Shown: positions 19,136 to 27,776 of the stretch, piece by piece
Position numbering within the stretch: the stretch's first letter is position 1
Layout: each line of letters opens with the position of its first letter
Assembly (NCBI GenBank): GCA_947053545.1
Contig: CAMRSY010000010.1
Location: 1-50,119, forward strand
Length of the DNA stretch: 50,119 bases
Origin: an uncultured Clostridia bacterium
GTDB taxonomy: Bacteria > Bacillota > Clostridia > Christensenellales > Borkfalkiaceae
Direction of reading: 5' to 3'
Position numbers and translations under genes: made by a program
The notes under the pieces: generated by a model
Databases searched by the model: none
Told to the model about the DNA's origin: nothing
Seen by the model: the letters and a program-made list of their open reading frames with translations, nothing else

Positions 19136-20271
19136 TGTCACCCAAAAGAAGAGAGAGTAATTTTTGAAATGATTTATACGTTTTGTTCTATCAGCCGTAT
19201 GGTCTCTTTACACAGTTCAAGCTTGTTTTCGCCGAACAGTTCGTCCAGACAATCGCATACGTTGTCAGCCATCTGCTTGACGTATACAGGATTCTTGCTT
19301 TCCAGCTTGCGGAATATCTTCCTCGCCAGTATGTCGTCCAATGCCTCTACCTCTGTTCCTCCGCACGCTACCAGTACCGGCACGTAACATTTTATCTGCT
19401 TCATTATTCGGTTTCCGAACGTTATATGAAACGTTTTTATCATATATTCGTCCAGCTTCTTCAGCCTTCTTAAATTCCTGTCGCTTATCGCGTATTCCCG
19501 CTGCGCCCTGTCCATCAACTCCTGCAGGTGCGTTGCCGATATCTTCCTCTTCCTGCCCTCCGCCTCGAACGGCGTTGCCTTCTTGTCTAAATTTATTACC
19601 ATCGCTCGGTCGTATACCTTATCCGATATACTGAACGTACTGTCGTCGTTGTTCGCCGTTCCTATAAACCACATGTTTGTCGGCAACTTCATCTTTCCGT
19701 TGCTCTGCAACAGTTTCGGGTCGTCTTCCCATCTGTCCGCTACTACGTCTAAATTCCGTCCGTCCGCGTTCGGTATTTCCAATAGCGATAAAAACTCCGC
19801 AAAGTAATACTCTACCCTCGCTATGTTCATTTCGTCGAGAACCGTTATGTATATCTCTTCGTTGTTGTTCGCCTCGTACATCTTATACAACAGCGTCGTT
19901 TCGTTGAACCGTCTCGTAAACTCGTTGTAATATCCCAGCAGATCAGTCCTCTCTTTCCACATCGGCTGTATCGGCACAACAACCGTCTTGTTGTCCAGAT
20001 ATTCCCCGAACGCGTACGCAAGCGACGTTTTTCCCGTTCCCGACATTCCCTGCAGAATTATTAGCTTGGTTACCGACAGACCGCCGATAAACCGCCTTAT
20101 ATCCTCGATATCGTAATACAGATGCAGTTCCCCTGCAGAATAGTTCCTGAAATCTTCGCACAGCTCTTTCAGTCCTATCCTGTCGTCATACTCCGGCTTT
20201 ACGTAGTTTTCGTATTCCCTGTCTATCTGCGTTAACATGTAAAATCGCGATCCTTCTTCGTTTTCGCCGGC
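19136..20271. repeat. Segmental duplication copy A (1136 bp, identical to 22590-23725)
   Basis: By direct reading, 19136-20271 matches 22590-23725 at a constant offset of 3454 bp with no difference seen. Sequence diverges immediately at both ends (19135/22589 and 20272/23726). The unit covers the whole AAA+ domain (last 365 codons), the stop codon and the short gap up to the next start codon. Codon use in the unit leans to AAG lysine and AGG/AGA/CGA arginine, unlike the AAA and CGC preference of flanking genes. Confidence 0.96.
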
Positions 20272-20682
20272 CGTGTTATTTTCACGCTTTTCCGCTGTTG
20301 CGGACGCGTGCGATTTGTACGCGAAAGAGCCGGCGTTGGGTACCGCAGCTTTCGATTCACCCGGATTGTAATTATCTATATTCTGTAATTTGGGGCGTTC
20401 CCTGTCCATCTTTTTGAAATCCACGCCGAAATAGTCGGGTCTGACGTTTAATTTCGAATTGCAAACTGTTGCCAGAATTAAAAACAACAGCAACAAAGGA
20501 AGAAGAATTATGAATGCTAAAATAAGATATTTAAGGTTGGAACTCATTAAGGGCAATCTGTCGCCCGAAGCGATAAAGGCTATAACCGCCGCGATTAGCA
20601 ACACGAAAAGACCGATAATAAGCAATATCGGCATAAGCAGTTTTATACTGTTTTTTCCGCTGTTTTCGTCCCTTTTTTTCAT
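19174..20682 (-). CDS. Membrane-anchored McrB-type AAA+ ATPase, copy 2 (two N-terminal TM segments)
   Basis: 502 aa. Residues 13-38 and 50-73 are two membrane segments unique to this copy, followed by a polar linker to about 137. From residue 138 the protein is identical to the AAA protein at 22628-24106. Walker A is GMSGTGKTS (212-220), Walker B is ITVLDE (D283, E284) followed by MNIARVEYYF, and a sensor motif GTANNDDST precedes the arginine in YDRA. The DEMN-x-AR-VEYYF and GTxNxDxST motifs are those of the McrB branch of AAA+ proteins rather than MoxR or classic AAA. ATP or GTP hydrolysis is expected; McrB itself uses GTP. The start has a good site (AAAGGA, 5 nt before the ATG). It begins 34 bp after the DUF2357-like gene. 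A membrane-bound motor assembling with its near-identical partner is inferred, not shown. Confidence 0.9.
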   Translation of the reverse strand: MKKRDENSGKNSIKLLMPILLIIGLFVLLIAAVIAFIASGDRLPLMSSNLKYLILAFIILLPLLLLFLILATVCNSKLNVRPDYFGVDFKKMDRERPKLQNIDNYNPGESKAAVPNAGSFAYKSHASATAEKRENNTAGENEEGSRFYMLTQIDREYENYVKPEYDDRIGLKELCEDFRNYSAGELHLYYDIEDIRRFIGGLSVTKLIILQGMSGTGKTSLAYAFGEYLDNKTVVVPIQPMWKERTDLLGYYNEFTRRFNETTLLYKMYEANNNEEIYITVLDEMNIARVEYYFAEFLSLLEIPNADGRNLDVVADRWEDDPKLLQSNGKMKLPTNMWFIGTANNDDSTFSISDKVYDRAMVINLDKKATPFEAEGRKRKISATHLQELMDRAQREYAISDRNLRRLKKLDEYMIKTFHITFGNRIMKQIKCYVPVLVACGGTEVEALDDILARKIFRKLESKNPVYVKQMADNVCDCLDELFGENKLELCKETIRLIEQNV

Positions 20683-20716
20683 AGCATTCCTTTAAACGTT
20701 TATGCGTTTAACGCGC

Positions 20717-22588
20717 TCAATTACCGTCGCGTTTTTTCTTTTCTTCCTTAGTCCAGAGAATGGTTTTACGAATTTCTTTTTTTGTGAACTCCCACTGCTT
20801 TTTAAAAAATTTCTGAAAAGCTTCGTATTCCTTTTCCAGTTCGGTAAATCTCTCGCGCGAGGTATATTCGGTTGACGGAGTAAGTTTTCCCTGCTGAATG
20901 CGTATTCCGTCAAGTTCGCCGCGCGCGAGCGCCGCCTCTTCTTTAAGTTCGGCAAACTGCTTTTCGTACTGCATTTTAAGCGCCTCGGATTTTGTCTGTT
21001 CGCTTTTCACAGTATCGGCGCAACGCTGCTCTACGTCCTTTAGTTTTGCGTCCAATGCGTCTTCAAGGCGCTTTTTCTCGTTATCGTAGTCGGTCATTTT
21101 AAACTGCATATCCGCAATGCGTCTGTCGCACTCGTCCAATGCCGACTGATACTTTGCGTTGGCGGCGACTATTTCGCCCGTAAGTTCGGCAACTTTATTT
21201 TCGTATCCGTCTACTGTATACGTAAATTTTTCGGTAAACTCCGCATTAAGCGCCGCTATTTCGCCGTCTTTATCGTCCTTTAATTTTGCGATAGCCGACG
21301 TATGCTCGTTTTTAAGCGCGGCGATATCTTCGATGTATTTTTGCTTTAATTCGTTTATTTCCTCTTCCTTCTGTTCTACTGTCCGCCTTAGTTCGTCCAC
21401 ACGCCTGTTAAGTTCGTCTTTTTCTGAATTTAATCCTTCGATTTCCTTTAAAAGCTGTTCGAGCTGCAACCGCACATTGGCAAGCTCCTCACTGTCTTTT
21501 TCGAGGTGACGGTTGCGCCTTTCCAAAACCAGCATATACTCTTCCAGACTTTTTCCCGACTCGGAAGCGCGCTTTTTAAGCCTGTTTAAGTTTTGTATAA
21601 GCTTTTGCTCGGCTTCTTCCTTACGTCTGCGCTCCTCTTCGCGGTAGTTGAGTTCTAAAGTTTCTTCTAATTTGTTTCCCGCTTTGTATGCCACGAAAGA
21701 CATTAAATTTGCAGCCTCGGCTATTTCGTCGCTCAAAAATTCGGAATAGGGCGCAAAATCGAGCGTTACCTGCTCTGACGAAAAACCGTCTCCTTTATAC
21801 GACGCGATAAAGTCGTACAGCGCCAGCGCGTTTTTAAAGTTGTTGTTCATCTTTAAAACGTTGGTTTTAACTATAGGCGGTTTAATCATCGGCGTTTTTG
21901 CAACCTGCTGCATTAGGTCGGTATTTAAAAGCGCGTTTATTATTTCGCGGCAGTCGCTTATGCGGCGCACACGCTTTTCACACTCGCCGTCGGGTATGGG
22001 ATAAGGATTGTCCGACCGCTCCTCCAGCACGCGCATCTCTATTTTAAGCGTGCGTTTTTTTGCAACCACTTTTTTATCTATACTCATATCGCCGACGTAC
22101 GAACGCCGCAGATTGTCTATTTTTTCCAGCCTGTACTCGATAAAATTTTTAAGGTAGCACAGCATCATATATAAAAATCTGTTTTCGTACACCGCGAAAT
22201 CGGAAAGTTTTTCCACCATATAAAGCTGGTCGGGCACTATTGTAGCGTCCTCGTCTTCGGGTATATGGGTTATCATATCGCTGTGCTTTGCAAGGTGCAC
22301 AACCGTGTCTTTGGATATTTTTCGTATCTTTTCTATAGGAACAACTTCGCCGTTGGTACGTATAAACTGCCGCTCCTCCGCAACCGCCTGCTCGACGAAT
22401 TTGAGTCCGTCCTCGATTGCCTTAATCCAGTCTTCCTCTACCGTGACAATGTATTTAGTTGATTGCAGTTTGTCCCGCTCGGTATCGGTTTCCGCAACCG
22501 CGCGCTTTTCCTTTTCGCATACGTTGGATTTTACGGTTTCCTTGCGGTAATCTTTAAACGCGCGATAATAAAAATCTAAATTTTCCAT
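20717..22588 (-). CDS. DUF2357-like protein with long C-terminal coiled coil
   Basis: 623 aa, no membrane segment. Residues 45-300 resemble DUF2357 proteins, which often sit beside McrB-type ATPases: a YENRF motif at 134-138 and a PPIVKTNVL segment at 237-245 followed by NFKNALALYDF. In family members known to me this region is commonly followed by a PD-(D/E)XK nuclease. Here residues about 306-560 form instead an uninterrupted, highly charged coiled coil with heptad leucines, and the tail (575-623) is basic and amphipathic. I see no nuclease motif. It lies between the two AAA genes and starts right after copy B of the duplication, whose last bases supply the likely ribosome site (GGGTGA). 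A McrC-like role as partner or regulator of the AAA ring, with the coil as reach or tether, is inference. The DUF2357 assignment is from motif memory only. Confidence 0.85.
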   Translation of the reverse strand: MENLDFYYRAFKDYRKETVKSNVCEKEKRAVAETDTERDKLQSTKYIVTVEEDWIKAIEDGLKFVEQAVAEERQFIRTNGEVVPIEKIRKISKDTVVHLAKHSDMITHIPEDEDATIVPDQLYMVEKLSDFAVYENRFLYMMLCYLKNFIEYRLEKIDNLRRSYVGDMSIDKKVVAKKRTLKIEMRVLEERSDNPYPIPDGECEKRVRRISDCREIINALLNTDLMQQVAKTPMIKPPIVKTNVLKMNNNFKNALALYDFIASYKGDGFSSEQVTLDFAPYSEFLSDEIAEAANLMSFVAYKAGNKLEETLELNYREEERRRKEEAEQKLIQNLNRLKKRASESGKSLEEYMLVLERRNRHLEKDSEELANVRLQLEQLLKEIEGLNSEKDELNRRVDELRRTVEQKEEEINELKQKYIEDIAALKNEHTSAIAKLKDDKDGEIAALNAEFTEKFTYTVDGYENKVAELTGEIVAANAKYQSALDECDRRIADMQFKMTDYDNEKKRLEDALDAKLKDVEQRCADTVKSEQTKSEALKMQYEKQFAELKEEAALARGELDGIRIQQGKLTPSTEYTSRERFTELEKEYEAFQKFFKKQWEFTKKEIRKTILWTKEEKKKRDGN

Positions 22589-22589
22589 C

Positions 22590-23725
22590 TGTCACCCAAA
22601 AGAAGAGAGAGTAATTTTTGAAATGATTTATACGTTTTGTTCTATCAGCCGTATGGTCTCTTTACACAGTTCAAGCTTGTTTTCGCCGAACAGTTCGTCC
22701 AGACAATCGCATACGTTGTCAGCCATCTGCTTGACGTATACAGGATTCTTGCTTTCCAGCTTGCGGAATATCTTCCTCGCCAGTATGTCGTCCAATGCCT
22801 CTACCTCTGTTCCTCCGCACGCTACCAGTACCGGCACGTAACATTTTATCTGCTTCATTATTCGGTTTCCGAACGTTATATGAAACGTTTTTATCATATA
22901 TTCGTCCAGCTTCTTCAGCCTTCTTAAATTCCTGTCGCTTATCGCGTATTCCCGCTGCGCCCTGTCCATCAACTCCTGCAGGTGCGTTGCCGATATCTTC
23001 CTCTTCCTGCCCTCCGCCTCGAACGGCGTTGCCTTCTTGTCTAAATTTATTACCATCGCTCGGTCGTATACCTTATCCGATATACTGAACGTACTGTCGT
23101 CGTTGTTCGCCGTTCCTATAAACCACATGTTTGTCGGCAACTTCATCTTTCCGTTGCTCTGCAACAGTTTCGGGTCGTCTTCCCATCTGTCCGCTACTAC
23201 GTCTAAATTCCGTCCGTCCGCGTTCGGTATTTCCAATAGCGATAAAAACTCCGCAAAGTAATACTCTACCCTCGCTATGTTCATTTCGTCGAGAACCGTT
23301 ATGTATATCTCTTCGTTGTTGTTCGCCTCGTACATCTTATACAACAGCGTCGTTTCGTTGAACCGTCTCGTAAACTCGTTGTAATATCCCAGCAGATCAG
23401 TCCTCTCTTTCCACATCGGCTGTATCGGCACAACAACCGTCTTGTTGTCCAGATATTCCCCGAACGCGTACGCAAGCGACGTTTTTCCCGTTCCCGACAT
23501 TCCCTGCAGAATTATTAGCTTGGTTACCGACAGACCGCCGATAAACCGCCTTATATCCTCGATATCGTAATACAGATGCAGTTCCCCTGCAGAATAGTTC
23601 CTGAAATCTTCGCACAGCTCTTTCAGTCCTATCCTGTCGTCATACTCCGGCTTTACGTAGTTTTCGTATTCCCTGTCTATCTGCGTTAACATGTAAAATC
23701 GCGATCCTTCTTCGTTTTCGCCGGC
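22590..23725. repeat. Segmental duplication copy B (1136 bp, identical to 19136-20271)
   Basis: Partner of the segment at 19136-20271, in the same orientation. It ends on the left two bases before the ATG codon of the DUF2357-like gene and on the right inside the AAA gene at codon 128, exactly where the two ATPases stop resembling each other. No terminal inverted repeats, target-site duplication or transposase are visible at the borders. Confidence 0.96.
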
Positions 23726-24106
23726 TTGCCCGCCATTGCCTGCGTGCGGGCCGTCAGACGCCGAAGCCGCCTGCTGCGCCATCGAACGAACGGGGGCGGG
23801 ATAACCGGAAGAATTGGCAAGGTTGCGCTTTACGTAGTTTAAATCACCGCCTATTCTTTCGAAATGTTTATCCATTTTTTTGGATACGCTTTCGATTACG
23901 GCTTCCTGAGCCGCCTCCTCTTTAATACGTTTTTTCTGCCTGTGCTGTTCGGCGCGTTCCTGCTCGCCGAGAATAACCCTTACGGCAAGCACAACTATTA
24001 GCACCAGAATAAGCGAAATATAAATTATTAAAGCCACTTTGCTTGTAAGCGCGGACATAAGCTGTTTGAAGAATTCGTCCGCCGCAAGAAAATTGCTATA
24101 CGTCAT
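22628..24106 (-). CDS. Membrane-anchored McrB-type AAA+ ATPase, copy 1 (single N-terminal TM)
   Basis: 492 aa. A single hydrophobic segment (about 23-46) is followed by a short charged coiled coil (48-95) and a Gly/Ala-rich linker. Residues 128-492 are identical to the other AAA protein in the operon. Walker A 202-210 (GMSGTGKTS), Walker B D273-E274, sensor GTANNDD at 331-337 and a candidate arginine finger at R349 are all present, so the site looks active. The ATG overlaps the TGA of the upstream gene (ATGA) and has a strong GGGGAGG site, so translational coupling with the GH3-like protein is likely. Because its N-terminal anchor differs from that of the other copy while the motor is identical, the two may place the same motor in different membrane assemblies or mix in one ring (inference). 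Confidence 0.9.
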   Translation of the reverse strand: MTYSNFLAADEFFKQLMSALTSKVALIIYISLILVLIVVLAVRVILGEQERAEQHRQKKRIKEEAAQEAVIESVSKKMDKHFERIGGDLNYVKRNLANSSGYPAPVRSMAQQAASASDGPHAGNGGQAGENEEGSRFYMLTQIDREYENYVKPEYDDRIGLKELCEDFRNYSAGELHLYYDIEDIRRFIGGLSVTKLIILQGMSGTGKTSLAYAFGEYLDNKTVVVPIQPMWKERTDLLGYYNEFTRRFNETTLLYKMYEANNNEEIYITVLDEMNIARVEYYFAEFLSLLEIPNADGRNLDVVADRWEDDPKLLQSNGKMKLPTNMWFIGTANNDDSTFSISDKVYDRAMVINLDKKATPFEAEGRKRKISATHLQELMDRAQREYAISDRNLRRLKKLDEYMIKTFHITFGNRIMKQIKCYVPVLVACGGTEVEALDDILARKIFRKLESKNPVYVKQMADNVCDCLDELFGENKLELCKETIRLIEQNV

Positions 24107-27100
24107 AATTCCTCCCCGCCGTTTTCATTCTGACCGCCTACCGCTGTTTCGGGCACGCCTGAAACTTGCTGTTCCGGAACGCCGGCATTACCGTTTTCCG
24201 CTTGCCCGCTTAAACTTTCCGCCGTTTGTTCGTTCCCATTATCAGCGCGCTGCCCGAAATCGCCGTCTTGCGTGCGTTTTTCTTCCTCGCTTATATTTTC
24301 GTCCGCCGCCGTAACAGTTTCGCCCGCGGACCCCCCGCTTTCAACCGTAGACGGCTGCGTTTCAGCAATGCGCGTATATTTGGTAAGCGAACGCTTTATT
24401 TTTGTAAGCTCTTCGTCGGCAAACAGTTTTTCAACGATTGCAAATACCGCTTTGTCGCCGCCGTCCTGCCTGAACATACGCGTGTTTTTAAGTATGTACG
24501 ACAGTTTTGCTAAAAACATATTTGTAACCGCTTCGGGCTCGTCGGCGCCGCAAGCAAGCATTACCGACGTAAAACTTTCGCACTGAATTATATTTTTGTT
24601 TCCTATTGCAAAGCGTTCGTTTGCGCCCAACGTTTCCGTAAGCGCGTCAACCTTTTTCCAGATTCGTTCGGAAACAAAGTGCTCTTCCTTAGCCTCCGAA
24701 AGCATTAAAAGAAAATCTTCGTGCGAAATAATTTTCGGCTCCGCCTCTTCGCCGTCCTGAACCGTGGTTTCCGAAAGCATAACCTCGGCAACCAGCGCCG
24801 CGTTAAGAATTTCCGCGGGCAGCATATCGATAAAACCGTCCTTAGGTACCAGCACGTAAGTAAGATTTTCGGGCAGACTGAACGACGTTTCCTCGTTAAA
24901 GTTTATTACAAACTGCTCCGTAGGGTGATTGGCAAATTCCAGAAAATTGAAAAAGTAGCTGCCCAGATTGTTTATGTTAACGTTTTCGATTACGGTAACC
25001 CGCTCTTGCTCGCGCGATTTGTGAGCGCCGTAAACCGCGTTAGAAAATGCAGAAAGGACATATTTTCCGTCGCCCTCTTCCCACAGCAAATCGGAAAGAG
25101 CGCTCCATTCGTCTTCTGCCCTTACAGGCGTTTCGTTACCGTAATATTCGTTTAAAATTTTAACGAATTTCGGCAGCAATTCGGCATTTTTCGAAGTCAA
25201 AAATACAAGCTTGCAAGACGCGATTGCAGCGACAAGCGCGCGGGCTGACGTAATTTCGAGATTTATCCCCCTGTGCATTGCGAAATTGCGAAGATTTCTG
25301 CACAGCTCGCCGAAAGACGCTTTATCCGCAAGCGCCATATCCGCAACCTCGGTTTCGTTGAAATTTACCTCGTATGTGGCTGCAAGCGCCTGCGCTTCCT
25401 GCTCGGCCTCGGTCTGCTCTTCGATTTTTTCCGTTTGACCGGCCGCCTCTTCCTCGACAGGCTGTTTGTATTTTACTTTTGCTATTTCGGTAAATTCACC
25501 CACGTTGTCAAGCATATCTGTCAACACGACATTGGGATGCAGATATTTCTGACCTTTTCGGCGCGTGCTTACAATACCCGCATAAGCGATAACCAAACCG
25601 TTTACCACAAGCGCGACGACGGCGATTATTACGTAAAACAACAAATCTTTGCGGCTTATTGCGTTTCCCACCGCAAAAAATATGAGTATCGCGTCGACAT
25701 ACAGGGCAAAAATTACGGCAAGCGTTATTTTAAGAGCAAACGGCAACTGTCTGCGCGCCGCCTTCACGTCCGGCGGAAGATTGCTTTCGCTGAAATCGAT
25801 TTTAGACAGGTCGGACGAGGTTTCGGCAACCGTGTTTTCGAACTTGTACTTTTCGTCGTAGTCTTTAAGCATCATTATGCCCGAAAGTTTATCGCTTTCT
25901 TCACTGTCGCCTACCGATACGGTGTAAAGTCCGCCCTCGACAAAATACCCCTTTACCTGCGAATACTGGCTGAACGTCGTTTCGTCGAAAGGAATTTTTA
26001 CGTTTACCGCATCGCCCTTACTTACGAAAACCTTGGCAAAGCCCTTCATGGTTTTGTTGATGAAAGAAGATTTTGTGTTCTTTTTTCTTACGAACATACG
26101 GGGAACGGCATAGCCGTCGTACGCGCCGGTATTTCGCACAGTGAAACTTACTCCGCTTTCGTTAACTTTAAGGTTGGAATACTCGAACGACGTGTAAGAA
26201 AGACCGAACCCGAACGGATATTTTTCAATAAATCCGCCCTCGCCCGTTATCCCCGCGGCGGAGGCAAGTTTTCCCGAAGGCGACGCTTCGCCGGTTAAAA
26301 TATCAAGCGCGGCAACCGTACCGCCCTGACCTGCGGCATACGTTAAAAGCACGGCGTCGCATTTGTCGGCAAAACCCATATCGATATTTTTTCCGCACGA
26401 AACCACCGCCGCTATTTTTGCGTGCCTGCCGGAAATCGCGTTAAGCAGTTCCATCTGCTCGGCAGGCAGCCTGTCGGCGCCGACAGGAGCGGAAAGGTAT
26501 AAAATTATGCAGTCGGCGTTATTGCTCAACAAAAGAGCGTGGTCTATTAAATCGCTTCTGCCGCGCTCGCCTTTGGCGTAGCCGAGAGCAAACCCAACGG
26601 TATCGAGTTCGTAATCGTTTACAGCGTCGAAAGGCAGTTTTTCCGACGTAGCCGACGTAGGATAATATTTGCGCTGATAGCTTAAGTCCTTGGCGTATTC
26701 GCCCATAACGGCTATTTTCATATTGCGCGAGACAGGCAGTAAACCGCCCTCGTTTTTAAGCAATACCGCCGACTGCCTTGCCGCTTCGGCCGCAAGCTCG
26801 TTATGGTTTATTTCGTCGAAATTTGCCGTTTCGTCCTTTCTTAGCGAGGCAAAACCTTCAGGCGGATTGTCCTTCGCGCTCTGCATTCCGAAAATTACGT
26901 CTATTATTTTATCGCACGCCCTGTCCAAAATTTCGCCGTCGAAAATTTTGAAATTGCGCACCAGACGCGCAAAATTGCTTTCCGTCATCTTGTCGTTAAC
27001 AAAACGCGCGTGCGCCTGCTTATACCCTTCCGTAAGCGTTTTAAGCTTGTTTGCAAGCGCGTCGGTAATATCGTCGGTGAGAAACACGAACGAAGCGCCG

Positions 27101-27699
27101 CAGTACAAAAAGTCGAGTGCTTCCTCTACCGACGAAGCGGTTCCGAATACAAGGTCGCGGTATTTAAATCTTTTAACCGCCGTTTCCGCTTCGGCAACGT
27201 CGGAAAAAATTACCGACCCGGGCGCCGCGGTATTTAAAACGTAATCTCTGATTTCCCGCCTTACTATACTTTCGTCGAAATCGTCCGAACCGTCGTCCTC
27301 GAAATTTACATTAGCTCCGCCGCGCCTCAATCCGCCCGTCTTTTCGGCAAGAAAACGGGCCAGCACGCAGGGGTCGGTAGTTATCGATCCGCTTGCTTTT
27401 CCGTTTGTACAGTTAAAGTACGCAAAGCTGTTTTTTGCGTACGCCTCTTCGCCCACAGCCGCATAAACCCTTTCTATGAGGTCACCGTTCCAGGAACAGG
27501 CAAGAGCCGCGTCGCAGGGAAAATGCGTTACGCGCACCCCCTTACAGCTTTCGTCGAAGGGTTGGTTTTTAATTTCGAAAACCGGAAATTCATAGCTGCC
27601 TACGGACGAGCTTTTGAAAAATTCGGTCGAGGTTATAAGCCTGACCTTTTGCTCCGTAGACATTTTCACTATAAACCGTTCGTATTTTAATGCAGCCAT
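24103..27699 (-). CDS. Degenerate GH3-like / TM hairpin / inactive McrB-like AAA fusion protein
   Basis: 1198 aa from the ATG at 27699, chosen because GGAG lies 5 nt upstream; an upstream ATG at 27726 has no such site. Residues 10-180 retain traces of a GH3 beta-glucosidase N-domain (FPCDAALACSWN, then VGEEAYAK), but most of the barrel is missing or altered and the usual nucleophile motif SDW reads SDV (166-168). Residues 295-500 are a recognisable GH3 C-domain (AAEAARQSAVLLKNEGGLLP; YPFGFGLSYTSFEY), followed by a fibronectin-III-like domain to about 600. Two membrane segments lie at 652-676 and 686-712. Residues 793-1100 align by eye with the operon's AAA proteins, but the Walker A position reads LTSKNAELL and Walker B VTVIENVN, so it should not hydrolyse nucleotide. 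The tail is acidic and disordered. There is no signal peptide, so both large domains are predicted to be cytoplasmic. It is the first gene of the operon. Confidence 0.85.
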   Translation of the reverse strand: MAALKYERFIVKMSTEQKVRLITSTEFFKSSSVGSYEFPVFEIKNQPFDESCKGVRVTHFPCDAALACSWNGDLIERVYAAVGEEAYAKNSFAYFNCTNGKASGSITTDPCVLARFLAEKTGGLRRGGANVNFEDDGSDDFDESIVRREIRDYVLNTAAPGSVIFSDVAEAETAVKRFKYRDLVFGTASSVEEALDFLYCGASFVFLTDDITDALANKLKTLTEGYKQAHARFVNDKMTESNFARLVRNFKIFDGEILDRACDKIIDVIFGMQSAKDNPPEGFASLRKDETANFDEINHNELAAEAARQSAVLLKNEGGLLPVSRNMKIAVMGEYAKDLSYQRKYYPTSATSEKLPFDAVNDYELDTVGFALGYAKGERGRSDLIDHALLLSNNADCIILYLSAPVGADRLPAEQMELLNAISGRHAKIAAVVSCGKNIDMGFADKCDAVLLTYAAGQGGTVAALDILTGEASPSGKLASAAGITGEGGFIEKYPFGFGLSYTSFEYSNLKVNESGVSFTVRNTGAYDGYAVPRMFVRKKNTKSSFINKTMKGFAKVFVSKGDAVNVKIPFDETTFSQYSQVKGYFVEGGLYTVSVGDSEESDKLSGIMMLKDYDEKYKFENTVAETSSDLSKIDFSESNLPPDVKAARRQLPFALKITLAVIFALYVDAILIFFAVGNAISRKDLLFYVIIAVVALVVNGLVIAYAGIVSTRRKGQKYLHPNVVLTDMLDNVGEFTEIAKVKYKQPVEEEAAGQTEKIEEQTEAEQEAQALAATYEVNFNETEVADMALADKASFGELCRNLRNFAMHRGINLEITSARALVAAIASCKLVFLTSKNAELLPKFVKILNEYYGNETPVRAEDEWSALSDLLWEEGDGKYVLSAFSNAVYGAHKSREQERVTVIENVNINNLGSYFFNFLEFANHPTEQFVINFNEETSFSLPENLTYVLVPKDGFIDMLPAEILNAALVAEVMLSETTVQDGEEAEPKIISHEDFLLMLSEAKEEHFVSERIWKKVDALTETLGANERFAIGNKNIIQCESFTSVMLACGADEPEAVTNMFLAKLSYILKNTRMFRQDGGDKAVFAIVEKLFADEELTKIKRSLTKYTRIAETQPSTVESGGSAGETVTAADENISEEEKRTQDGDFGQRADNGNEQTAESLSGQAENGNAGVPEQQVSGVPETAVGGQNENGGEEL

Positions 27700-27776
27700 T
27701 ATATCTCCGATGCCTTGCCTGCGCATATGTGTACGCGCACGTAAAAGGCGGAATTTTAATTATAATTACACATTGC

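Noticed and set aside
19136-23725. Insertion sequence or transposon as the cause of the duplication
   Set aside because: No transposase, terminal inverted repeats or target duplications are visible at the four borders. Recombination or gene conversion fits better.
19174-24106. Classical McrBC restriction system
   Set aside because: The ATPases are of McrB type, but they are membrane-anchored, lack a visible DNA-binding N-domain, and no nuclease motif is seen in the DUF2357-like partner. The name would claim too much.
25273-26298. 341-codon plus-strand frame opposite the GH3/AAA fusion gene
   Set aside because: It is the antisense shadow of a clearly coding frame with recognisable domains; its composition (Arg/Phe/Val-rich) is typical of such shadows and no promoter or ribosome site precedes it.
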